A stretch of DNA of 5,728 nt, from assembly GCA_017628435.1 (NCBI GenBank), contig JAGBZE010000028.1:1-5728 (forward strand), given 5' to 3'. The stretch is from Akkermansia sp. Its GTDB lineage: Bacteria; Verrucomicrobiota; Verrucomicrobiia; Verrucomicrobiales; Akkermansiaceae. Below, piece after piece: positions 1-5,714 of the stretch. The translations under genes and the position numbers were made by a program. The number at the start of each line of letters is the position of its first letter. The first letter of the stretch is position 1. The notes under the pieces are model-generated. The model was not told where the DNA came from. It searched no databases and saw only the letters and a program-made list of their open reading frames with translations.

Positions 1-485
1 CCAACACCGGCATGGCAACAGCCCTGCAGCCCGGTCGTTTTGTGGAAATGACGGATGCAGAGGGGAACGTCCTCGCCCGCGCAGACATGTACTGGGTCAT
101 CATCAATCTTGCCACCCGCCGTCCTGTACCGCCAAAGCGCGTTGGTCTGGAGCTCTCCGCCGCTTGTCCCGTACTGGGCACTCCCATACAGGAGCCTGAG
201 TGGCAGGTAGATGCTGCGGCAGAAGCATCCCTGGTTGCCGGGCGCCGTGACGTGGATTTCAATGACCATATCAACAACAGCGCCTACTTCATCTGGGCTC
301 TTGACACTCTGCCCGAATCCCTGAAACCCGGCAGCGAAATAGCTCGCTATCGTATTCAGTTCCGGCATGAAAGCCATGGCGGAGATGCCATGAGCATCCG
401 CCACTATGTACAAGGCAAGTTCACGCGCCACCTCATCAGCTGCGGTGAGGATGTACGCGCAGAAATAGCCATTGAGTGGCAGTAA
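1..485 (+). CDS. Acyl-ACP thioesterase, C-terminal part (5' end outside the window)
   Basis: This enzyme hydrolyses fatty acyl-ACP to free fatty acid and ACP in the cytoplasm. The reading frame is open to the left edge (first full codon at base 3), so the ATG at 12 is internal. Bacterial members are roughly 245-250 residues, so about 90 residues are missing. What remains is the end of the first hotdog domain, with the family motif W-x(6)-TRRPV, and the whole second hotdog domain. Counting from the ATG at 12, the active-site block DFNDHINN gives Asp82, Asn84 and His86, and Glu120 follows in FRHES. These match the Asp-Asn-His-Glu network I recall for plant FatB. The Cys that follows this Glu in plants is Ser121 here. 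The stop TAA at 483-485 is followed by a hairpin terminator, so the gene ends its transcript. The family call is firm; the chain-length preference cannot be read from this fragment. Confidence 0.9.
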   Translation, partial: NTGMATALQPGRFVEMTDAEGNVLARADMYWVIINLATRRPVPPKRVGLELSAACPVLGTPIQEPEWQVDAAAEASLVAGRRDVDFNDHINNSAYFIWALDTLPESLKPGSEIARYRIQFRHESHGGDAMSIRHYVQGKFTRHLISCGEDVRAEIAIEWQ

Positions 486-535
486 AGCCCCGGAGGCTTA
501 GCGGGCGCATACAGCGTCTATAGCGAAAAACATCC

Positions 536-569
536 ACGCGCAGGGTAAAAATCTCTGCGCGTTTGTGTT
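536..569 (+). terminator. Rho-independent terminator after the thioesterase gene
   Basis: An 8-bp perfect stem, ACGCGCAG (536-543) with CTGCGCGT (555-562), can be extended inward by a G-U and a G-C pair, leaving a 7-nt A-rich loop. It is followed on the plus strand by a T-rich run, TTTGTGTT (562-569). It lies about 50 nt after the thioesterase stop. On the opposite strand the stem is followed after a few bases by a run of T (from the A-run near 526-530), so it may also act on transcripts of the convergent lipoprotein gene. Confidence 0.65.
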
Positions 570-634
570 CACCCACGTTCACCGGCAGGCCGGGGATTCC
601 CTCATCCGCAGGAGAGCACACGAAGGATAAAAAG

Positions 635-1303
635 TCACTCTCCCGCCTCAGCATTAAGGCGTGCCCCCAGAGCCTCTATTTCTTCCGGCGTCATGGTGAC
701 CTGCGGGGGCGGCGGGAGCTGTTGCTGCTGGCTCTGAGCCAGCGCAGGCAGTGAGCACACGAACAGGGGAGACACGAAACCCAGGCACAGCGCATTCAGA
801 GGAGCATCCACCAGCGCCCCGGCTACCGCACCCAGCGGATACGCATACAGCGCATGCGCATTCATTCGCCGCTCACCATCTATCTCATTGTCACCGAATA
901 AACAGTCGGCATCCACCGCAGCAGAATCTTTCGGCAACTCCGCAGAAATCCATTGACTCCCTTCCGCAAAGCTCGCCTCCTTTACTACGACAAGGCTGTC
1001 GGCGTCGTAACGCTCATTCCTCGTCAGACTAACCTCGCGATACATCGGCTCACGTTCCGTACCGTCGATTTTTCGGAAAGAATCCGGAACCGGCTTACCT
1101 ATCAGAATCAGCGGGTCCGTATTCACTCGGCGAAAATCCGCCCGCTTACCTTTCACATAATGCTTCCCGCCACAGCGGTACACCTGCTGCTCTACCTCCA
1201 CCCCCTCATACTCCGCCCCAAGGTCAAAACACCACTGGTACAGATTCGTGCAGGAGGCCAAGCAAAACAGGCATGTCGCCCCCAGATATTTCATAGGATT
1301 CAT
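635..1303 (-). CDS. Predicted lipoprotein of unknown function
   Basis: I do not recognise a family. Starting at the ATG at 1303, the 222-residue product begins with a very short signal peptide ending in the lipobox L-A-S-C. Cys18 would be lipidated and the protein anchored on the outer face of the inner membrane or in the outer membrane. The middle (about 20-150) is a charged soluble region with Cys residues at Cys25, in YRCGG and in DADCLFGD. A hydrophobic, Gly/Ala/Leu-rich stretch covers about 153-189. It is followed by a low-complexity QQQQ-LPPPP linker and an acidic helical tail (about 200-222). A GTG at 1306 and an ATG at 1294 are alternative starts. The ATG at 1303 or GTG at 1306 leaves a more normal signal peptide and lies just after a promoter-like TTGACT-17-TAAGGT. 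The gene is convergent with the thioesterase gene and divergent from the symporter gene. The lipobox is the main reason to prefer this frame to the overlapping opposite-strand frames. Confidence 0.7.
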   Translation of the reverse strand: MNPMKYLGATCLFCLASCTNLYQWCFDLGAEYEGVEVEQQVYRCGGKHYVKGKRADFRRVNTDPLILIGKPVPDSFRKIDGTEREPMYREVSLTRNERYDADSLVVVKEASFAEGSQWISAELPKDSAAVDADCLFGDNEIDGERRMNAHALYAYPLGAVAGALVDAPLNALCLGFVSPLFVCSLPALAQSQQQQLPPPPQVTMTPEEIEALGARLNAEAGE

Positions 1304-1312
1304 CACATGTGA

Positions 1313-1341
1313 ACCTTACACCCTCAGACCCGCAAAGTCAA
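1313..1341 (-). promoter_or_regulatory. Candidate sigma70-type promoter of the lipoprotein gene
   Basis: On the minus strand, TTGACT (1336-1341) matches 5 of 6 bases of the -35 consensus. It is followed after exactly 17 bp by TAAGGT (1313-1318), which keeps only T1, A2 and T6 of the -10 consensus. The -10 ends 6 nt before the GTG at 1306 and 9 nt before the ATG at 1303. Transcription would therefore start almost at the start codon. The AAGG inside this element could alternatively be read as a Shine-Dalgarno for the same start. The two readings are mutually exclusive if the transcript is leaderless. Confidence 0.45.
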
Positions 1342-1370
1342 GCACGCGTCTTACTTCTTGCCAACAAAAA

Positions 1371-1417
1371 TAGCACAAATAGAAGAAAAGGAATGTATTT
1401 TCCCGCCTGTTGTGCTA
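1371..1417. repeat. 8-bp perfect inverted repeat between divergent genes (possible operator)
   Basis: TAGCACAA (1371-1378) and TTGTGCTA (1410-1417) are exact reverse complements, separated by 31 bp and with centres 39 bp apart. They lie between the divergent lipoprotein and symporter genes. The right arm runs into the candidate -10 of the symporter (1416-1421), so a protein bound there would be placed to block RNA polymerase. Role as an operator is inference; the repeat itself is plain in the sequence. Confidence 0.4.
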
Positions 1418-1421
1418 ACAT
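1413..1421 (+). promoter_or_regulatory. Candidate extended -10 promoter of the symporter gene
   Basis: TGCTAACAT is an extended -10 (TG-n followed by TAACAT, 4 of 6 to TATAAT). No good -35 is seen 16-18 bp upstream. It ends 11 nt before the ATG at 1433, which would leave a leader of only a few nucleotides. This is the weakest of the promoter calls and rests partly on the similar spacing at the other start sites in the window. Confidence 0.3.
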
Positions 1422-1432
1422 ATTCCTGACGC

Positions 1433-2611
1433 ATGAAAAAGAAAAAATGGAAGAATATCAGAATCGGGCTCATTGGGCGCATCATCATTGCGCTCATTGC
1501 GGGTGCGCTGCTCGGCATGTATACACCTATCCCCCTGGTGCGACTGTTCAATACCTTTAACGGGCTGTTCAGTCAGTATCTCGGATTCCTCATCCCGCTG
1601 CTCATCGTTGCCCTGGTCGCACCGGCTATAGCCGACATCGGCCGCAACGCCGGGAAAATGCTGCTGGTCACAGCCCTGTTGGCCTACGGTGCCACGCTCA
1701 TATCCGGTTTCGCTTCCTACCTGACCGGCGTCACCATCTTCCCGTATCTTATTGAGTCGTCAGCTTCCATCCGTGATGTGGCAAAAGGCGCAGAAGCGCT
1801 CCCATACTTCAGCATCACCATTCCGCCGCTCATGGGAGTGATGACCGCCCTCATCCTCGCCTTCCTTCTGGGGCTGGGCATGGCCTACCGCCAAGGCTAC
1901 GCTCTGCGGCGGGTCTGTGATGATTTTCGGTCAATAATCGCCAGAGCTATCGGCAAAACCATCATTCCGCTGCTCCCCATCTATATCTTCAGCATCGTTC
2001 TCAATATGTCCTGGAGCGGACAGGCGGCGGACCTGCTCACCATCTTCATCAAAATCATCGGCATCATCTTCCTGCTGCACATCGTCATTCTGCTCTTCCA
2101 ATACAGCGTGGCAGGGCTCATCGCCGGCAAAAATCCCCTGCTCCTGCTCTGGCGTATGATGCCGGCCTATTTCACGGCTCTGGGCACTCAGTCTTCCGCC
2201 GCCACCATTCCCATCACCTTGCAGCAGACTCTCTGTAACAATGTGGATAAGGAGATCGCAGGCTTTGTCATTCCTCTCTGTGCCACCATCCATCTCTCCG
2301 GCAGCACGCTCAAAATCGTAGCCTGCGCCATAGCTATCATGCTCATGCAGGGTGTTCCCATTGACTTCCCCACCATGGGCAATTTCATTTTCATGCTCGG
2401 CATCATCATGGTAGCCGCCCCCGGTGTGCCGGGCGGAGCCATCATGGCGGCACTCGGTATCCTCCAGTCCATGCTCGGGTTCGGAGAGACAGAGCTGGCC
2501 CTCATGATTGCCCTCTACATCACGATGGATAACTTCGGCACCGCGTGCAATGTTACCGGCGATGGCGCACTGGCCATCATCATCAACAAATTCTTCAAAT
2601 CCGCATCCTGA
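1433..2611 (+). CDS. Dicarboxylate/amino acid:cation symporter family protein (SDF/DAACS)
   Basis: This 392-residue inner-membrane transporter belongs to the fold of GltPh, GltP and DctA, which couple solute uptake to Na+ or H+. A basic start (MKKKKWKN) precedes the first helix. The HP1 hairpin serine motif is present as TQSSAATIP (252-260). The TM7 region reads CATIHLSGS (283-291). The HP2 tip is APGVPGGAI, and TM8 contains DNFGTACNVTGD (366-377). By alignment to GltPh, as I recall it, Asp366, Thr370, Asn373 and Asp377 match D394, T398, N401 and D405. The two arginines R276 and R397 are replaced by Gln253 and Gly369, and the NMDGT motif by HLSGS. Substrate and coupling ion are therefore open, and an acidic amino acid is not the natural guess. 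The length is slightly shorter than the usual 400-440. The start follows a candidate -10 directly, with no Shine-Dalgarno. The gene stands alone, convergent with cydB. Confidence 0.93.
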   Translation: MKKKKWKNIRIGLIGRIIIALIAGALLGMYTPIPLVRLFNTFNGLFSQYLGFLIPLLIVALVAPAIADIGRNAGKMLLVTALLAYGATLISGFASYLTGVTIFPYLIESSASIRDVAKGAEALPYFSITIPPLMGVMTALILAFLLGLGMAYRQGYALRRVCDDFRSIIARAIGKTIIPLLPIYIFSIVLNMSWSGQAADLLTIFIKIIGIIFLLHIVILLFQYSVAGLIAGKNPLLLLWRMMPAYFTALGTQSSAATIPITLQQTLCNNVDKEIAGFVIPLCATIHLSGSTLKIVACAIAIMLMQGVPIDFPTMGNFIFMLGIIMVAAPGVPGGAIMAALGILQSMLGFGETELALMIALYITMDNFGTACNVTGDGALAIIINKFFKSAS

Positions 2612-2626
2612 ACACCGCTCTGGCTC

Positions 2627-2663
2627 CATACCCCGCCCTCCGACTCTTCGGCGGCGGGGTATG
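2627..2663. terminator. Hairpin between convergent genes, probable bidirectional terminator
   Basis: CATACCCCGCC (2627-2637) pairs perfectly with GGCGGGGTATG (2653-2663) in an 11-bp GC-rich stem. The 15-nt loop can form a further CCGA/TCGG 4-bp stem (2640-2643 with 2648-2651). It fills most of the 63-bp gap between the symporter stop (2611) and the cydB stop (2675), so it sits at the end of both transcripts. Neither side has a real T tract, so it is not a textbook intrinsic terminator. It may stabilise 3' ends or work with Rho. Confidence 0.6.
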
Positions 2664-2674
2664 CTATACCTCAC

Positions 2675-3805
2675 TCAGTGTTCTTCCTGCGTTTCCTGAG
2701 GGGTAATCGGCGTACGGTCGAGCACACGCCAGGCCCAGGCAATATAAGCAATCACAAAGGGGATGATGAAGGATACGATGGTCATCGTCTTGAGTGTAAA
2801 CAGACTGGAACTGCTATTCACGATGGTGAGTGAGCTCTGAGCATCAGCCAGGGAGGGATAATAGGCAGTATTATTCCACCCGGCGCAGAGCAGCAGTGCC
2901 AGCACCACCAGCACACTGCCCGGACCGGCCAGCCAGAAAGCGCGTCGGCGTCCGCGCAGCCCCTGCACCATGCCTCCCAGCACCATCAGCACCCCCACCA
3001 ACAGCAACGCTGCCACCGCAGGCATGGCAAGCAGATTGTTAAGGTATTTATGCTGCACCGGATACACTATACCGTCTGCCGTGTAACCATAGCCGATGGA
3101 AGCCAGCCAGTAGCCCAGCCAGGTGAGGAAGAAAAGGAGGAAGAAGCCACACTCCATCCTCAGGCGTCGGCGGCAGTTGCCACGCAGCGTTTCATCGGCA
3201 ATGCTGCCCATAAAATACAGGCAGGCCAGCACACGGGTGAGCAGCAGCACACTGAACCCCAGCAGCAGATTCTGCGGCACCAGCGCCGCCTCGAGCCCGT
3301 GCAACGGGTTAGCCCAGCTCGAAATCACAGGCATGCTCACACAAGCCACGGCTGATTTATTCACCACGAACTCAGCCCCCGTGAAGAAGGTGCCCACAGC
3401 GGTGCCGATAAGCAGCGGCCCCAGCACACCGTTCAGCAGCAGAAACACACGGTAAGTCGTTGTTCCCAGCACATTGCCGTGGCGCAGCTGAAACTCGTAT
3501 GAAACGGCCTGCAGCACAAAACACAGCAGAATGAGCAGCCACACCCAGTAAGCGCCGCCGAAACTGGTGCTATAGAACAGAGGGAACGAAGCAAAGAACG
3601 CCCCGCCAAACGTCACCAGCGTCGTAAATGTCAGTTCCCATTTACGCCCAGTGGCCAGCAGCAGCATGCGTCGCTGTTCTTCTGTACGGCCCAGTGTCCA
3701 GATGAGCGACTGTCCGCCCTGTACAAACATGAGAAATACCAGCAAAGCCCCCAGCAGAGACACGAGGAACCACCAGTAATGTTGCAGAAGTGAAATATCG
3801 TTCAT
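2675..3805 (-). CDS. cydB: Cytochrome bd-type quinol oxidase subunit II
   Basis: CydB pairs with CydA in the inner membrane to form the bd oxidase; it carries no catalytic haem ligand of its own and supports assembly and quinol oxidation. The 376-residue product has the usual pattern of about eight or more hydrophobic helices. It opens with QHYWWFLVSLLGALL and carries the family block TFGGAFFASFPLFYSTSFGG (about 67-86). It ends with LTLKTMTIVSF and a basic WRVLDRTPIT tail, as in E. coli CydB. The Proteobacterial DGFD motif at the end of helix 1 is QGGQ here (29-32), and the E. coli Asp58 position is Glu57. Both look like the Bacteroidota/Verrucomicrobiota-type CydB rather than damage. The start ATG (3803-3805) lies 3 nt after the cydA stop, so the two are co-transcribed and probably translationally coupled. 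There is no clear Shine-Dalgarno. Confidence 0.97.
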   Translation of the reverse strand: MNDISLLQHYWWFLVSLLGALLVFLMFVQGGQSLIWTLGRTEEQRRMLLLATGRKWELTFTTLVTFGGAFFASFPLFYSTSFGGAYWVWLLILLCFVLQAVSYEFQLRHGNVLGTTTYRVFLLLNGVLGPLLIGTAVGTFFTGAEFVVNKSAVACVSMPVISSWANPLHGLEAALVPQNLLLGFSVLLLTRVLACLYFMGSIADETLRGNCRRRLRMECGFFLLFFLTWLGYWLASIGYGYTADGIVYPVQHKYLNNLLAMPAVAALLLVGVLMVLGGMVQGLRGRRRAFWLAGPGSVLVVLALLLCAGWNNTAYYPSLADAQSSLTIVNSSSSLFTLKTMTIVSFIIPFVIAYIAWAWRVLDRTPITPQETQEEH

Positions 3806-3808
3806 AAC

Positions 3809-5356
3809 TTAAACAGCAGGTTTATCGGTTTCGGGGCCATCAGCGATGGCCTTACCCATGATGCTCAGCTCTGCCACCAGCAGCAGCGTGAAAAGCACAA
3901 GGAAGATAAAGAATGTAGTCTGCACAGAGCTCGTTTCCAGCCTCGAGATGGCCGCCAGATTCGGCAGAAGCCCCTGAATAGACCAGGGCTGGCGTCCCAC
4001 TTCTGCCACCACCCAGCCTGCCTGGCTGGCCAGCCAGGCCAGCGGAGTGGAAAGCACCACCGCCAACAACAGCAGCTTCTGCCGGCTCACCCACCTGCTC
4101 AGCAGCAGCATACCGGTAAAGAGAGCAATAAAGTAGCCTCCGAGAATGACCATAATGCGGAAGCTGTAGAACGTGAGCGGCACCGGCGGCACCAGGTCGG
4201 AGGGTGATTTCAGATAACCGTAGCCGAAGCAGTCAAAGTTCGCCCGCAGCGTCTTGAGCGCAGCCTCCCTGGCGGCGGGCTCTGTCGCAGCGCGATAATC
4301 TGCCAGCGCAGCAATGGCCGTGCGTCCGCGCTGCATCTTCTCCTCTGCAGAGAGAGCCGTGCGGCCATCGGGCAGCGTATAGCCACCCTCCAGCAGGTTG
4401 CGAATGCCGGGCACATAGCCATCTGCCTCGTGCGTGGCAAGAATGGAAAGAGCACAAGGCATCTCGATATTAAACAGGAAACGCTCCTCATTCGTGGGGG
4501 CACTCCAATCCACACCGGGACGCAGCACGCCGGCCATGACAAGCCCCTGCGCCTTACCTCCTTCGTAGAGTCCCTCCGCAGCCGCCAGTTTCATAGGCTG
4601 GTACAGCGCGATATCTCGCCCGCTCTGGTGACCGGTGTGCGCGGTAAGCAGCGATGCCGCCAAACCAAACCAGCAGGCAACTCGGATACTCGCCCACGCA
4701 AAATCCTTGTGCCGCCCGCGCAGCAGATACCAGCAGCTCACCCCCACCACAAACACCGCCCCCAGCACCCAGGAGGAAGTGACCGTGTGGCAGAACTTCA
4801 CCACCGCCACGGGAGAAAAAGCCACAGCCAGGAAATCCACCATCTCATTACGCACCGTATCAGGGTTAAACTCCATCCCCACCGGATGCTGCATCCATGC
4901 ATTCGCCACCAGAATCCACCAGGCAGACAGCGTAGCCCCGATGATGGTGAGCCAGGTAGCCGCCAGATGCGCACGCTTGCTCACCTTGTTCCAGCCGAAA
5001 TACATGACGGCGATAAACGTGGACTCCAAGAAAAATGCCACAATACCCTCTATCGCCAGCGGCGCGCCAAAGATATCTCCCACAAACCAGCTGTAGTTGC
5101 TCCAGTTCGTCCCGAATTCAAACTCCAGGATGATTCCCGTAGCCACCCCCATGGCAAAATTGATGCCGAAAAGCTTCATCCAGAACCGCGCCGTCTGCTT
5201 CCAGAACTCGCGCCCCGTGCGCACGTACAGCGTCTCCATGATGGCCATGACCACGCCCAGCCCCAGAGTGAGCGGTACGAATAGCCAGTGGTACATCGCC
5301 GTCAGCGCAAATTGCGCCCGTGACCAGTCGACCAGTGTTGTATCTATCGCGTCCAT
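3809..5356 (-). CDS. cydA: Cytochrome bd-type quinol oxidase subunit I
   Basis: CydA is the catalytic subunit, holding haems b558, b595 and d. It oxidises quinol through the periplasmic Q-loop and reduces O2 to water, with a net transmembrane charge separation but no proton pump. The product is 515 residues, close to the 522 of E. coli. The key residues are in place, with E. coli equivalents as I recall them: His23 (H19), Glu103 (E99), Glu111 (E107), His190 (H186), Lys256 and Glu261 in KLAAAE (K252, E257), Met402 in FRIMV (M393) and Glu452 in GWVVAE (E445). GRQPW follows, as expected. The Q-loop region (about 250-390) differs from E. coli in sequence and contains the segment GLYEGGKAQGL. The start is 20 nt after the DUF4492 stop and cydB follows after 3 nt, giving one operon. 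No strong Shine-Dalgarno precedes the ATG. Confidence 0.98.
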   Translation of the reverse strand: MDAIDTTLVDWSRAQFALTAMYHWLFVPLTLGLGVVMAIMETLYVRTGREFWKQTARFWMKLFGINFAMGVATGIILEFEFGTNWSNYSWFVGDIFGAPLAIEGIVAFFLESTFIAVMYFGWNKVSKRAHLAATWLTIIGATLSAWWILVANAWMQHPVGMEFNPDTVRNEMVDFLAVAFSPVAVVKFCHTVTSSWVLGAVFVVGVSCWYLLRGRHKDFAWASIRVACWFGLAASLLTAHTGHQSGRDIALYQPMKLAAAEGLYEGGKAQGLVMAGVLRPGVDWSAPTNEERFLFNIEMPCALSILATHEADGYVPGIRNLLEGGYTLPDGRTALSAEEKMQRGRTAIAALADYRAATEPAAREAALKTLRANFDCFGYGYLKSPSDLVPPVPLTFYSFRIMVILGGYFIALFTGMLLLSRWVSRQKLLLLAVVLSTPLAWLASQAGWVVAEVGRQPWSIQGLLPNLAAISRLETSSVQTTFFIFLVLFTLLLVAELSIMGKAIADGPETDKPAV

Positions 5357-5376
5357 GATTCTTTTATACTACATAC

Positions 5377-5592
5377 TCAGGGAGTGTCCGGTTGTGCCAT
5401 GCGCTCCGTCAGCTCGGCTGACACCTTCTCGCCCTTCTCTCCGTCATCCCCCTGCAAATACGCCGGAAAAAAGATTGTCTTCAGCACGGCAAACATAATA
5501 ATTAGCTTGATGAGGATAATACCCCACAGCGTGCGCCCCAGCGTCATACCCCGGAACCCCTCCACATAAAAGCGTATTATCCTGCTCATCAT
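5377..5592 (-). CDS. DUF4492-type small membrane protein, first gene of the cyd operon
   Basis: This 71-residue protein has a short basic N-terminus (MMSRIIRFYVEGFRG), the motif TLGRTLWGIILIKL, and one hydrophobic helix at about residues 21-43. A charged tail rich in Asp, Glu and Lys follows (about 48-71). I recognise it as DUF4492, a family known mainly from Bacteroidota and Campylobacterota as a neighbour of cydA. It lies 20 nt before cydA on the same strand and carries the operon promoter. A single-helix protein encoded beside cydAB is reminiscent of CydX or CydS, the small subunits needed for bd oxidase stability, so a structural or assembly role is likely but inferred. Two ATGs (5592 and 5589) are in tandem and either could start the protein. 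The family call is fairly sure; the function is not established by the sequence. Confidence 0.87.
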   Translation of the reverse strand: MMSRIIRFYVEGFRGMTLGRTLWGIILIKLIIMFAVLKTIFFPAYLQGDDGEKGEKVSAELTERMAQPDTP

Positions 5593-5601
5593 AGCACGCC
5601 A

Positions 5602-5631
5602 ATTATAAACAGAATGGTTCTAACTTAGCAA
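5602..5631 (-). promoter_or_regulatory. Promoter of the DUF4492-cydA-cydB operon
   Basis: On the minus strand, TTGCTA (5626-5631) and a perfect TATAAT (5602-5607) are separated by 18 bp. The TATAAT ends 9 nt before the tandem ATGs at 5592 and 5589, so the 5' leader would be only a few nucleotides. No FNR-type or Rex-type palindrome was seen nearby, so the oxygen or redox control common for cyd operons elsewhere is not visible here. Confidence 0.65.
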
Positions 5632-5680
5632 GTAAAAAACACGAATCCTCCCTAGTATTTTATGCGTTCTGCAATTGTAC

Positions 5681-5708
5681 TTGAAGCGAACGATGAAACG
5701 TGTATAAT
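5681..5708 (+). promoter_or_regulatory. Divergent promoter at the right edge
   Basis: TTGAAG (5681-5686) and a perfect TATAAT (5703-5708) are spaced 16 bp apart on the plus strand. The -10 ends 6 nt before an ATG at 5715, so the expected transcription start falls on or next to that ATG. The eight bases TATAATTG are shared with the cyd operon promoter on the other strand. The two promoters point away from each other with about 49 bp between their -35 elements. Confidence 0.6.
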
Positions 5709-5714
5709 TGCCTT

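Noticed and set aside
582..593. CCGG-CAGG-CCGG mini hairpin between the thioesterase and lipoprotein genes
   Set aside because: Only four base pairs with a four-base loop and no T tract; the stronger hairpin at 536-562 explains termination.
953..1312. Plus-strand open frame of 119 codons opposite the lipoprotein gene
   Set aside because: No start signal and no family resemblance; the minus-strand frame has a lipobox and a promoter at the right place.
1931..2674. Open frame of 247 codons on the minus strand, opposite the symporter
   Set aside because: The product is very acidic and Gly/His-rich, as expected for the antisense of a hydrophobic membrane protein, and the symporter frame has clear family motifs.
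4430..5284. Long open frame (284 codons) on the plus strand, opposite cydA
   Set aside because: It is fully antisense to the well-supported cydA, its product is rich in His, Arg and Pro with no recognisable domain, and no promoter or start signal precedes it.
5593..5714. FNR-type (TTGAT-N4-ATCAA) or Rex-type palindrome upstream of the cyd operon
   Set aside because: Looked for because cyd operons are often under oxygen or redox control, but no matching palindrome was found in the divergent region.
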